Source: Pseudocercospora fijiensis CIRAD86 | Lineage: Eukaryota > Ascomycota > Dothideomycetes > Mycosphaerellales > Mycosphaerellaceae | Direction of reading: 5' to 3' | Assembly (NCBI RefSeq): GCF_000340215.1 | Contig: NW_006921537.1 | Span: forward strand, 1,453,011 to 1,517,010 | DNA length: 64,000 nt | Notes under the pieces: generated by a model | Seen by the model: the letters and a program-made list of their open reading frames with translations, nothing else | Database searches by the model: none | Told to the model about the DNA's origin: nothing | Position numbers and translations under genes: made by a program | Shown here: piece by piece, positions 36,763 to 48,003 of the stretch | Position numbering within the stretch: the first letter of the stretch is position 1 | Layout of the letters: every line of letters begins with the position of its first letter

Positions 36763-37318
36763 TGGCGGGAAGAGCAGTGGATGCCTTCAAAGTCCCAGAT
36801 TGCTTTGGCGGGTTTGGGGTAGTATTCGTCGAGGAAGCCGCCGCCGTTTTCTTTGGCGAAGACGCCTGTGAAGCCCCAAGGTTGGCGGTCGAGGGGTTGG
36901 ACATCTTGGATGTCGACGAGGAGGATGTCGCCTGGCTCGGCAGTCTCGACTTCGAATGGTCCGGTTAGGTAGTGGATCTTGGTGAGGTCGACGTCTCGCA
37001 TGTCGTCTGCGGAGTCATTGTTGCCTATCTGTCCGCCCGTCCAATCTACACATTCAATTTTCACCGTCTCGCCATTCTTGATCTCGCCGATGGTAGGGAC
37101 TGGTAGACTTGGTCAGCTCGTAGGTCTTGGTGAGGTTCATTGACCTTGGTGGGCAGAATAAGGTGAGGCTCACTGTCGGGATGCCATCGATTCTATTCCC
37201 TGCGTTAGTGACATGGTCATCAAGGTGATGTTTGAAACCTCACATGTAAATATGGAAGTGTCCCAGCTTCTTTGTCAAGCTCGACTTGAGCTGCGTAGCG
37301 GATTGGATCTTTGCCCAT
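36763..37318 (-). pseudogene. Formamidase (FmdA/AmdA family), 5' part of a split gene
   Basis: On the minus strand I can build exon 1 37318-37244 (MGKDPIRYAAQVELDK and on, ending LH), a 51-base intron with a CTAAC branch site, a 19-base exon 2 at 37192-37174 completing LHNRWHPDI, a 73-base intron with a CTGAC branch site, and exon 3 from 37099. Exon 3 encodes KIECVDWTGGQIGNNDSADD to IWDFEGIHCSSRHI at about 36764, where it runs into repeat DNA. That gives about 143 intact residues. Together with about 222 residues at 12306-13038, and against a family length near 410, about 50 codons are missing. Same strand as the 3' part. Confidence 0.85.
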
Positions 37319-38046
37319 TTTGGCTGGCTGTTCTGATTCTGCGAGATGTACACTGCAGTCGATGCCGACGGGAGTATGGAGAGGCTACACAAGCGATCGA
37401 ACAACGAGTACCTACCTTTTATTTGGTTCACCGTCATCACCTAGACAATCGTTCCTGGAAGCGGGGCTATCGAACGAGCTTCTCATGTAGGCTTAGGTGC
37501 TGTGCACGGTCGACCGCATCAGCTCCGTGGCATTGGGTAAGAGCTTCGTAGAAAGGCTGATAAGGAAGACGCGTAGGCGAGCGACGAAGCACCGCGCCGC
37601 TGGTGGATTGTCGTCATTGGTTGCTGTCCATCACGATCAAGCATTGTGTTGCGGGGCTGGAGATGGAGCTCTGATCAGGAAGCTATCGTAATGGAGCTTT
37701 GATAGTGCAGAGTTGCCGAAGTTTCTCCAATTTTGCTATTAGCACTGAGAGAGGGAACCATTTCGTCTCCAATCGTATGGATCAACGGAGCTGTAAAAGC
37801 ACGTCAAAGAAGTTGGGTGGAGGTATTCTTTGGCCAGATGTTCAAAGCATGCAGCTCCGTATTGGCAAGAAGCTCTCCTTGCAATCGTGCACCATGGCAA
37901 TATTGAAACTGTTGGGGACGCCACATGACTTGCGATGAAACGAATCGACACTATTCGACTATGCTGTCCTAAAGGGCTCAATACAGAGCTACCAGGCCTG
38001 GACTCCTTCGAAATACGGAGTGATCAAGAGGGTGGCGAGATATCCA
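37319..38046. other. Intergenic DNA, no convincing gene
   Basis: Normal composition. Short frames on both strands show no family features. The part next to 37318 was presumably the formamidase promoter. Confidence 0.4.
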
Positions 38047-39253
38047 CTATGTAAATTGTCGTCCCTTTGCAGGCTCGGCTTGCGATTGTTTTTCCTTCTC
38101 CTTCAAGCGCACGTTGAATTGGTCCAGGGCATCATATGGAAGACTCAAGAATTCGTGTTTGTTCTCCCACTTCACATCTTTCTTCTTAAACTCCTCTGCT
38201 TCTTGTGGGGGAGGTGGAGGCTCGGTGATCTTGGTGATCAGATAGGCGGTTGAGGCTTCGGCGATACCGTAGATGAGGACGCCGAGAAGAGGGATCTTTA
38301 AGAAGGCAAAGAAGGCCAGGGCAAAGCCGTAGAGCACGCCCTCTCTGTCGCGGAACCAAAGGCGCTTCTGCTCGGACGTGTAGCGGATGCGAGAGAAGTA
38401 GGGCTCGAGCTAAAAGATGTTAGTCGTCAGCGCCTCATGTCCAGACAGGCAACTTACGAGTTCGCGCATCAAACTTCTGCTGGAGAAATAAGACTGCAGG
38501 AACATGACCAAATATCGCTTCGGCAAGAACAATGAGCTTCCGAAGATCAGTACGGCAGGCGGCAGGCCAACTGCCTTGTTGAAGGTGTAGAAGGAGGCTG
38601 CTGGTAGCACGAGCTTTCCCAGGTATGGTACGAAAGAGAGCAGATATACAGCCAAGGACAAAGCTGCCTTCCTACCGAATCTCTTGAGGAAGGCCTTCAT
38701 CGCAACATACGGATCCTTCTTTTCTGCGCTTTGCGCGTGTGCACTGTACATTCTCAAGTTGGGGTAGTACATGGCTCGAAGCTGACTTGGGTCGTCTGTC
38801 TTGTGTTTCTGGATGTACGTTTGGTCGACCCATTGCAGGCTGTCCATGAACATATGGTCCATGGCCGGGCTCAGATAGCGCATGAAGGACATGATGAAGA
38901 ACGGGAGCTGTAGGACGGAGTGCTCAATGAAGTGGATGCCATCGATGATGTCGTGGTCCCATGCTGGGCCTTGCAGATGTGTGAACAGTCGCAAGAAGGC
39001 GATCAGGAGGCGAATGGCTACGGTCTGTGGTTCTTTCAGCTGACATTTCTCGCTTGCTGAATGCGCATACCGGTACAGCGACCAGCAGACGGATGGCTAT
39101 GCCTGCGACGATGGCCAAGGCAGCTTGCTTGTAGTGGTCGGATGTGAACAACTGGGGGTTCTGCAACGCTCGATTCGCTCCAACGAGCGTCAATTGAGCG
39201 CCTCGGAGGATGGAATTCAGCTCAAAGCTGCCAAAACCGCCGTGTGTGCTCAT
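38047..39253 (-). CDS. Conserved fungal multi-pass membrane protein (UsgS-like), three exons
   Basis: Exons on the minus strand: 39253-39071, 39024-38458 and 38409-38047, with introns of 46 and 48 bases (GTATGC...CAG and GTAAGT...TAG) that keep frame, giving 370 residues and no internal stop. Hydrophobic stretches lie in the AALAIVAGIAIRLL region, around the LPFFIMSFMRYL region, in the AVYLLSFVPYLGKLVLPAAS region and in the VLYGFALAFFAFLKIPLLG region. The C-terminal tail is charged with a proline run. The sequence resembles fungal proteins annotated as transmembrane protein UsgS (from memory); their biochemical role is not established to my knowledge. It is intact although flanked by repeat blocks. 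Confidence 0.85.
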
Positions 39254-39439
39254 CGTGTCGCGTATGTCCGGCTGGTGGTAGAAAGGCTGGATTCTGCATT
39301 CTACTGAATAATAATAATGGCCGGTGACGTATGCGTGCAGCGAGCTGGGTTCAAGCGGGTAACGGGTTGCTGCTGGGTATTCTCCCATGCAAATTGGTCG
39401 GGATTGCCGCCGATACCCCGCTACTAAAATCCCTAGTAA

Positions 39440-40630
39440 ATCCATCTGTAGATATCTTAATATATTTCTACCTCTTTAAAGCCTCAAATCCCATAGTATA
39501 GACGTATCTAAGGTATCGCCTAACAGCTACAATCGAGCGCTATATAGCGTAACTAACCTCCTTAAAATCGACCGTATATTATACTAGCGCTACTCTTCGA
39601 AGCCAATCCGACTATATAGCGCCTCTTACTACCTAAGATTGCAATACTATTAAACACCTCTTAAAAAAGGGTTAGGCCGGCCTAAAAGTAGTAGAGTTGT
39701 TACTCGGATAGTATAGAGGGTCGCGTACCTTAATTTAGAAGATTATAAAGCGCTTCTACGACCGTAGTACTATAAGGCCGAGGAAGGTAGGCAGACTACG
39801 CGTAGTCCTGCTATATATACGCGACTTCGTAGTAGATAAGTTACTATCGCGGACGTCGTATTAGTACGAGGAGGTTTAGTTATTATTACTATATCGCTAT
39901 AGCGAGTAGTTCTCGACCTCTACTATCTCGCGCCTTCTAAAGAGCGAGGATTTCACTTATAAGATGCTATCGCGCTACGCTAAGTAACGCGACCTAGTCG
40001 CTAGGTTAATATATAAGTCGAGGATATAGAAGTTATAGCCGTAGTAGCTAGTATATTGCGACGAGACGTGTATAAGCGATAGAACGGCGTTAAGGACTCG
40101 AGGATAGGTACTAAGAGGTAGGAAGGCGCGAGATATTAAGCACCTATATTATAGTTAGCGATATAGTCTCTTACTAGCGTACGACGTTAATAGATAGCTT
40201 CTAGAGCCGCTTATTAAATAGGGCAGTATAAAGACCGCTAACTTCGTATTATAGATAAAGAGTCGCGTCTTGCCTCGAATAGCGGTATACCTAGCGCTAC
40301 GATCGGTATTAATAATAAACAACTATAGTACTTATAGTAGGAAGTACTTAGAAGAGATATATAAGCAGAAGGGCGTCCTTCTACTATACCTACCGCTATA
40401 TTCGCCTAATTACAACCCTATTAAGAAGACCTTCTACTTGTTTAAACACTAGGTTCGATTATACGCTAATACAATACCGAAGTATAGTAAGAAGGACTAG
40501 CAATAGAAGTTCGAAGGGTTCCTACGGTTTGTAGTATAGAAATAGGATAAAGGCTATAATTACATAGCAATATTCCGCAGCTATTATATATTAGATAAGC
40601 TATACTAGCATTTATAAGCTATATAACACA
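39440..40630 (+). pseudogene. Tc1/mariner-type (DDE_3) transposase remnant
   Basis: The plus-strand frame has the end of a DDE endonuclease: VLIINNYSTYSRKYLEEIY (intact members have a D in the DN pair), then GVLLLYLPLYSPNYNPIKKT, the YLPPYSPDxNPIE motif of Tc1/mariner proteins, at about 40380-40425. Upstream pieces such as RTALRTRG fit the same fold. Asp and Trp codons are altered and TAG stops are frequent, so it is dead. Its N-terminal helix-turn-helix should lie near 39500-39700 but is not clear. Confidence 0.7.
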
Positions 40631-40637
40631 CTTCTAT

Positions 40638-40700
40638 ATATACTTTTTATATTATCGGAAAGCCCTTGTTCTATACTATAATCTAATATAAAAAGTATAT
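40638..40700. repeat. Perfect 17-base inverted repeat after the transposase remnant
   Basis: atatactttttatatta at 40638-40654 and its exact reverse complement at 40684-40700, with a 29-base loop. It could be a terminator-like hairpin or part of a terminal repeat; I found no partner at the other end of the transposase. Confidence 0.8.
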
Positions 40701-41440
40701 CGATACGACTATTATATAGTCGTTACTTGCTCGCTATTGTTATAGCTAATATGTTAGAGCTAGCGCTAAGCTATATCTACGGGCTAGCTCGGAAGTTCGG
40801 CAACCGCCGAGCTTAGTTTAGCGTTCTGCCCGATTCGGTTACGCTACTTAGCGTATCTGCTTCTACTAACTATTACTAATTAATTATTTTCCTATTATAC
40901 AAACTAGCGCATTTAGTGTATTATAAAAAAAAGATAACGTTAATCAGATATATAGTTGTTATATTATAAAGCCGACTATAGAATTTCCTCGAATTCGTAA
41001 AGTCGCTCGACCCTCGAGCTAGCGTTAGAGGTCCGACATCTAGTCTATAAGCCGACCCTAGCTAACCTATTTACATTACTAAATAACTACGCATCCGATT
41101 AACTTCATTTTTTTTTATAATATACCGACGGCATTATCCTAAAAGATGCCGCCCTTATTTATATAGAGAGAACAGTATTATATAGTGTTCCTAGTATATA
41201 AAGCTAGCAGAGTTTTGCCGCGGATATAGCCGAGAGTTTCGCCGATACCGCGAAGCGAGTCCGAGCGACTTCCGACATTAGTCTCTAGTATTACTAATAT
41301 CGATAGTATAGTTAGAATACACTACTTTCGAAGGATATTAATTAATCTATATAACCTATGCTTATCTATACTATCTAAAGATGCGCCGCCTATATAGCTA
41401 GATTTTTTTTAACGGTTATAGGTATTAGAATACTATATTA
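40701..41440. other. TA-rich repeat DNA without a gene
   Basis: No frame or motif was recognised. Confidence 0.4.
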
Positions 41441-41449
41441 AAGTATTAA

Positions 41450-43500
41450 AGCTAGCTTAGCTATAATAATCTACAACTCGTTATTATTAGTCGTTGTATT
41501 ACTACTACCTACTTCCTCCTCTTTAGCATTAGTATTACTTAATTCGCCGACTATATTGTACTCTATAGTACGTAGATATTGCTTTAAGTCCGCCTTTATC
41601 TAATCTCTTAATCTATACTATAGAATAGCAGTTTTAAACTTACTATCGTTAAGCTTAGCGCGTTTAATATTAGCTAGTATCTAATAGCCTAAAGTAAGTC
41701 TAATCTCGGCTTAATAGATAACGTCCGCTATGTCTGTATTCGTACGCCTTAACTACTTGCAATACTCCTTTACTCTCGAGCGCTCTTTTAGTACTACGGC
41801 AATACTAACTAGCGGTAGTAAACTACGCAAATTAGCTAGTTCTCGAGCAGGTAGAGTATACGCAAATAGCGACTAGATATGCGGTAGCATTAGATAGCCG
41901 TAAGGACTAAGAAACGGGTAGTAAGCTATTGCCGGCGGTTGTTATATTAGCGGAGCCGCTAGTGTCGGAGTTGATACTAGATTACTATTAATAACTACTA
42001 TCTTCTTCGCCGCTTTATTATCCTTCTTCTAGAAGCGTATAACCTCCTTATATGCTGTTTTAATATCTCGTACGAGTCTAGCAGGCAAGTTATACTTTGT
42101 AGCCTTCTTTGCCTTAATTAATCGGCCCTATTCTTCTATATATAAGCTAAGTATAATATAGTAGAAGCCGTCGTCGTCTATATAGTAACAAACAGCGTCG
42201 TATTTAGCGGTATTAGAACACTGTTTATCCGTATAATTAAACATCTCTAGGGCCTTATTGTAGATAGTAGAAACCTCGGCAATATAGGCCTCCTTTGTCT
42301 TGTTATTAGCATTCTTACGCTTCTTCTTATTCTTCTATCGCTTTGCCTTATACTTATAGTAACTAGAAGGTAGAAGGTCTTTATTAGAAGAAGTTATAGT
42401 AGTTATAGAAGAGTCGCTATCCGAGTCGCTTAATTTGTCGTCCTTCGAGGACTTCTTATTCTTCTACTATACCTTAGCCGCTTCTACTACTTCTATAGGC
42501 GACAATATAGGTCTAATAAAGGACTCCTTAACCTTTATATTAAGTAAGCGTCTATCCTAAATATAGGAAAGGATTAATAGCGTAATACTATCTCTCTAGT
42601 CGTCGGCGGTGCTAAAGTCTAGCGCTAATTCTTGCTTAGTTATAGTATGCTTTAAAGCGGTTAAACTAACTAAACAGCCACTCTAGTAAGTATCGTATAT
42701 TATAGGGTCTTATAGTATACCCTAATAGCTTAGTTTGTTACTAGAGCTTTGTAAAGCCTTCTCGATAGTAGACAAGTCGCCTATATAGACAATAATAGTA
42801 TTATAGAAGATATAGCTACGATAATCGCTTTACTAGGTTGTAATAATATTCGGAGTAGGCGTCGGCTTCGAAGGTCGACCTACGGCTTTGCGTATAGTGC
42901 TAGCTATAGCCTACGATTACTTAGTATTCTACTAAGTATTTTTAACCTAAATACTTAGAGGCTATAGAGTATTATTAATAGATACTTCCTAGTCGTCGGT
43001 CTATATATTAGACTTATTGCGTTATATTATAGTAGCCTTCCTTAGTTTGCGCCTTTATAATAGCTTAGGCTATAAAGCCGGCTTCGTGCTAGTCGTAGTA
43101 TCCTTAGTAGTACGCTTCCTCTTTGCTAGAGCCTCGGCGCTCTTAATAGGTGCCTTCCGCTCTACTATTCTTACTATATTTATATACGGCGCATAGGAGT
43201 TAGAGGGTTCTATAGCAGCTTAGTTGCTCGCTAGCGGAGTAGCGGTCTATACGGTATCTACTTGCGATTTCTATACTCTTAACTCTATCTCTTCCTCGTC
43301 TATCTCTTAGGAACTAAATATTATACTAAGTAGGTTACTAAGATACTGCTCTTCTATACTATATCGTCGCCGCTGCTATTATAGGAAGGCTAGTTGTATC
43401 TCTAGAAAGGCTAGATTCTAGAAATAGTCCCTACTACGGTATATATCTATAAATAGGGCCTATTATACTAGATTTTGTATCTCTATATTAAATAGACCTA
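41450..43500 (-). pseudogene. Unknown degraded repeat-borne frame
   Basis: One minus-strand frame, crossed by TAG/TAA, continues for about 600-700 residues. Readable stretches include KTKEAYIAEVSTIYNKALEM, DAVCYYIDDDGFYYIILSLY and, nearer the N terminus, a Lys/Ser/Asp-rich segment (SSKDDKLSDSDSS). The composition (Lys and Arg clusters, acidic-serine tracts) suggests a nucleic acid-associated or scaffold-like protein. I do not recognise the family. It lies between the Tc1-like remnant and the Inp1 island. Confidence 0.35.
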
Positions 43501-43729
43501 TATTAAGCGTCTCCGGTTATACCTGTGTCTATAGAGGTCGTAGTATTTGCGAGGAATCTAGTATTCTAGCTGTATAGTCGGCTATTCGCGGTAGTAAGCT
43601 TCTTATAGCTAGTAGCGAGGTAAATAGTAATAGAATTAGACGATCTAGAGTGCGCTATATTGCCTATAACGAGGACTCTTTAATAGGTATAGTATCATCT
43701 ATAAAGGTGTTGTTATTGCATTGTTATGC

Positions 43730-44129
43730 TAGAAACAGTGTATTTCGAGAAACTATGGAATTTACTAAAGATTGGTCAGGGTCCCTCGGAAGCCGTCCCG
43801 ACCAATTTGCATCCTAGAATAACCGAAGGCCAAGCGCATGCATGCGACCCACCCTCGCCCACCTTGGTCCATGCTGTTTACGAGCTTCACATGCATCGAA
43901 GCGCATGTCAGTAACGATGCGCGAAATTGCTATCAATGAGAACGACAATATCTCTGCCATTTCGAACTGTGCTTGGCATCAACGGCAGTAATCAGTACAA
44001 GCAACGGCCAAGCGCGCCTCCCGAGCCTCCAACATTCTGTGGTCAGCGGCAGCATAGGGAGGAGGGAAGACGCCAACGCCAACGCCAACAAGCATCATCG
44101 ATGATTCCGCTACCAAGCCGCCTGCGAAA
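43730..44129. promoter_or_regulatory. Upstream region of the Inp1-like gene
   Basis: Composition returns to normal at about 43730. This 400-base stretch between the repeat block and the ATG at 44130 should hold the promoter and 5' untranslated region. No specific site was identified. Confidence 0.4.
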
Positions 44130-46394
44130 ATGTCGAGCACGGCGCCGCCGACGACTCCTGCGCGCCAAAACACCGTGATGCGATCGTTCACAAGTCCCAC
44201 CGCCAATCGCGCTGCCTCGACTGGCGCTGCCATCGGAGAGACAGAAGGAGTAGAGACGCTATTTGTACATGCCAACACCAAGGTCATCCGATTTACTAGC
44301 TCTTCGCCACCTGGAAGTAGTGCAGGCACCCCGAGTCCAGGTGGCAGAGCGCAAGGAACGCTGCCATGGGCCACAAATACCGAGAAGACCATGGCGGCCG
44401 GCCCGCTGGAGATCTACCGTGTGCCCGGCTCGGTGTCATTCTTACACTCTGGAGCCCTTCTGCACACTATAATGCCGAGGAGTAACTGCTGGTGCGTCGA
44501 CGGAGTTAGTAAGTTCGCCATGCGCGTCCTGCCGGATACCTACTACCGCATTGAGCTGCCCGGAGATACGCCTGAGGATTTGGAAAAGGTGGAGGAGCTG
44601 AAGTTGACACTCGCCAAAGTCCTGTTCTACGAGCGAACTGCCTGTCCCTTTGCCCGCACTTTCTCCGTCGACTTGCCAGAAGAGGAGGAAGTGAAGCCCA
44701 AGAAACGGCGAAGACGAACAGATGGCCCAGCAAAGAAGTGGAAGCTGGACAAGGCTTACAGTTGGAGGCCAGAAGGCTGGACTCCAGATCAAGACCGACC
44801 CAGTGGTGAATCCTCAGGTAGTCAGACTGCGACAGATGAGGAGGGCAGCTCGAGCTCGACCGATGACCAGGTCGAAGAGGCTGCCGACCAGCTCACGCAA
44901 ATGAAGATTGCAACTCCCTCGCGGCCCTCTGTTCGCGATCGAGCAAAGCGTTTCAATCAGCGTTCTGTCACGGCGCCTCCACTCATGTCCCTACAATCTA
45001 CACCGCCCTCACGACTTCGCACATCCTTCCTGGCCCATGACAACGCAGCTATTTCAGAGACATCGGATTCCCATTCTCGCGACCTGCATACAGAGCGACT
45101 GCATACAGAGCCAGGAGCTTCGCGAGAGCAACATCGAACCTTACAAGCGATCTTCACAGATATGCCGCCGTCGCCGCCTGACTCCAGTGCTGACTTGGAA
45201 TTCACTTCGCCAAATCCAACTTCCCGGAGGATGGAACCTGAGCAATCAACAAGCAGCGAGCAAAGCCGAGAAGAACTTGGGATGTACACATCGCACGTCA
45301 GCCATGCTCCAGAAATGGCGTCTGCCATCTCTGCACCGACCGCATCTCCGTCACAGGCAGAGGACATGGGCGCGGCGGCCATCACCCGCTCGGCTGCAGA
45401 CGCCGACCAATTGGAAGAAAAGCCTGGCGATCCTGGCGAGCTTAATAAAGAGAATGATGAGGCGGAAAGCACTTCCACGCCACCCGATCCGCTCCACGTG
45501 CATGAAGACGCATCTGCAGCTTTACCCAAATTAGAAGGCTCTGTCAACTCCGATCCTGTCACCGTCACAGATGATGCACATGCGGCCGAAGATGGTATCC
45601 CTATGCACGATCAGCCACCATCGCTGGAACCGTTCCATGTCAAAACGAACAGCCGAATCGCCTCATTACCAAGTTTCCAGGTCGATGGCGCAAATCTAGA
45701 TCCATTTGACAAAGAGCCATCGCTGCAAGAGTCTGAAGACTCGGACGCTGTTAGCCAGAACACTGCTGCAGTGACTACAGAGCACCCAGCGGCGGCAGAT
45801 CCTGAACAGGAAAATGCTTTCTTGCAGCGGCAGTCAGTTTTCGGCAACGTAGAGCCTGATCCTTATGCACAAATCCAAGCTAGGATACAGGCTCGCCGCA
45901 CGATTGGCAGTGGAGAGACGACTGGTTTCGAACCACTTCGGAGGCAGCCGACACGACAGTCTTCGTCCTCTACTGCCTCGTCAAGCTCGCTTCGATCAAC
46001 TCGCTCACGAAGAGGACGACCTGCAGATCGTAAGCAGGACCAGGCATTAGCTGCAGGTCTGGTTCGAAAAGCCTACGATGTATTTCTTGGCCCTCCCGCA
46101 CATCTGATCGCCATCATGCTGAAGATCGCGGCGAGATTCGCTCGAGGCACATTCCGGAATACCCTACTATATGAGAGCCCACGCGGGATGAAAAAGCACA
46201 TCCCTGGTTCATTTGACCTTGACGGCAGTGACGTTGAATTCCTTGATGAGTCTGAGGAAGATGGTTCTGCTGGCGAGGATGACTTCGGTGTGCCGCTAAG
46301 GAACCCTATCAGGATGATGAGCTCTGAGGCTATGCCCGGGCAGTTGGCTAGTCCGAGTATTCAGGAGAGAAGAGGTTGGCAGTTGGAGACGTAG
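44130..46394 (+). CDS. Inp1-like peroxisome inheritance protein
   Basis: A single 754-residue frame. Residues about 75-190 hold the conserved Inp1 domain: GTLPWATNTEKTMAAGPLEI, then YRVPGSVSFLHSG, MPRSNCWCVDGVSKFAMRVL, TYYRIELPGDTPEDLEKVEE and the ERTACPFARTFSVDLPE end. In yeast, Inp1 tethers peroxisomes to the cell cortex or endoplasmic reticulum so that some stay in the mother cell; filamentous fungi have larger homologues. The domain is followed by a basic KKRRRR cluster, a long low-complexity Ser/Glu/Pro-rich middle, and a C-terminal segment with a hydrophobic stretch (PPAHLIAIMLKIAARFA). No intron is needed. Confidence 0.8.
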   Translation: MSSTAPPTTPARQNTVMRSFTSPTANRAASTGAAIGETEGVETLFVHANTKVIRFTSSSPPGSSAGTPSPGGRAQGTLPWATNTEKTMAAGPLEIYRVPGSVSFLHSGALLHTIMPRSNCWCVDGVSKFAMRVLPDTYYRIELPGDTPEDLEKVEELKLTLAKVLFYERTACPFARTFSVDLPEEEEVKPKKRRRRTDGPAKKWKLDKAYSWRPEGWTPDQDRPSGESSGSQTATDEEGSSSSTDDQVEEAADQLTQMKIATPSRPSVRDRAKRFNQRSVTAPPLMSLQSTPPSRLRTSFLAHDNAAISETSDSHSRDLHTERLHTEPGASREQHRTLQAIFTDMPPSPPDSSADLEFTSPNPTSRRMEPEQSTSSEQSREELGMYTSHVSHAPEMASAISAPTASPSQAEDMGAAAITRSAADADQLEEKPGDPGELNKENDEAESTSTPPDPLHVHEDASAALPKLEGSVNSDPVTVTDDAHAAEDGIPMHDQPPSLEPFHVKTNSRIASLPSFQVDGANLDPFDKEPSLQESEDSDAVSQNTAAVTTEHPAAADPEQENAFLQRQSVFGNVEPDPYAQIQARIQARRTIGSGETTGFEPLRRQPTRQSSSSTASSSSLRSTRSRRGRPADRKQDQALAAGLVRKAYDVFLGPPAHLIAIMLKIAARFARGTFRNTLLYESPRGMKKHIPGSFDLDGSDVEFLDESEEDGSAGEDDFGVPLRNPIRMMSSEAMPGQLASPSIQERRGWQLET

Positions 46395-47613
46395 GAGTCA
46401 AGGCTCGGACTGTTTGGATCACGGGAAATACTTGGAGCAGCTGACGAGGATGGCATGATGTCGATGGAATTTTGTTTTTGAGCGTGGCGTTGGGGACTTG
46501 GGTATGGGCGTATGACTGATGATGGATTGATTGATGCTTGGATGCTAAGCCTATTGCTCGACGACAGGAGATGATAGCGAATGATCGAATGAAGGTACCT
46601 ATTTCTCAAGGCATCGTCTGTGCTGATGAGCTCGTCCTGTGTCTCTTCTTCACGGACATAGGTCTGTACGATCGAGGTCGAGAACCATCTCGCGTTGACC
46701 AGCAGGCTTTGTTTCGACCAAAACACCACATGCCGTGGCAAATACACGGCTGCAGCCTTTACCAATCGTCGAGAGTGTGTCTCGATTCTGATTTGCTCGT
46801 GGAAGTTCATTTTGGTCTCTCAGAATTAGAGCCAACTATTCACGTCCGAACTGCGAAATTTTGAGGTCTTAGGTAAGGCAATCGCCATTAGCACAACGTT
46901 TGCGTGGATCCTTCGTAGGGTGGGCTGAACAGCGGTGATCGTTCATTCCATCGAGACGCTTGACACGAATGCATGTACTGCTCACCACAGCATGTGTTTG
47001 TGAACCAATTTTTCTGCTCTATCCGATCGATAATGGAGGCCATGATGGTTCTTGAGGTCAAGACGCATGACTGGTAGTGACGGACGACTTGGTAGTTTAT
47101 GCATGGAAAAAGAAATGATATCTTGGAGCTTGGAGAAGCAAAGTGCGAATGTCTTTTGAAATACATTTATAATCTAGCTGATGGTGGGAAATGAAGCATA
47201 TGAGGATTCACCTACCAAAGCGTTGAGTGTGCTTGCATGAAGCGAGGCATTGCGATTCACAGTGCATCAGAGACATGTGAGCAAGGCTGCTGACATCGCT
47301 TAGGAAGAGGCAATACTGGCGGTCATTCGAACAATGGAACCCTTCCACTGCCCCCACTGCATCAAGACACTCATATATGCTGGCTCACTGTACTTATTAT
47401 CGAGAGGCTATAGTAGTTCGACTCCAGACACTGGATTGCAGGAGTGGTATGAGAGGAAACTGGTCGGAGATGGCCGGAAGAATGTCGTTGGCCAAGGGTG
47501 ATGTCCTAATGAGGTCGAATCTGCCTATCCGCAGCAGATCTGTCTCCGAGTGTCAGGAGTTCGATTCACACGGATCGGTGACAAGCAACGTCCGAGTGGT
47601 ATAGAGATGATGC

Positions 47614-47639
47614 TGTCGCATGCAGCTTGGCATGCGACA
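47614..47639. repeat. Perfect 10-base hairpin
   Basis: tgtcgcatgc, a six-base loop, then gcatgcgaca. Function unknown. Confidence 0.85.
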
Positions 47640-47867
47640 ATGTCAGCAAGGTATGGGCCCCATGTTGTCGGAGCAGACCCCGTCAAAGGCCTTGTCCTTC
47701 ATCACCTTAGCAACGCATAAGCTTTGCGGCATGGCGCTCGATCCGGACACGTGAATTTCGATCCTGGAAGATGGTTGCTTCGGTAGTGTAATACAGCGCT
47801 CAAGCTTTATGAGAACGCAATATCTTCGCTGCGACAATCCTGGTGCTCACTCAGACCAACGACGTGT

Positions 47868-48003
47868 ACAGAGTCTGTACGCATCGGAGTGCTAGTCACT
47901 AAACGCGGACCGTCGATTCTGAGCAGCGCTATTCGTTCAAATCCATGAAAATGCAGGGATACCAGAGTATCCACTGTCACTCCGATGCGGACAGAGTCTG
48001 TAC
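47868..48003. repeat. Nested direct and inverted repeats
   Basis: acagagtctgtac occurs directly at 47868-47880 and 47991-48003, and is itself nearly palindromic. cgcatcggagtg at 47880-47891 is the exact reverse complement of 47978-47989. Unexplained by any gene. Confidence 0.8.

Noticed and set aside
37213..37551. A 112-residue plus-strand frame.
   Set aside because: Its first part is antisense to formamidase exon 1 and it has no family features.
38924..39445. A 173-residue minus-strand frame starting upstream of 39253.
   Set aside because: Its end is read-through of the first intron of the membrane protein gene, and the sequence before the ATG at 39253 looks non-coding.
46361..46810. A 149-residue minus-strand frame overlapping the end of the Inp1-like gene.
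   Set aside because: No family features, and it overlaps a well-supported gene on the other strand.
47485..47580. A tRNA gene, from an agttcgattc B-box-like sequence.
   Set aside because: No matching A box at a sensible distance and no acceptor stem could be paired.
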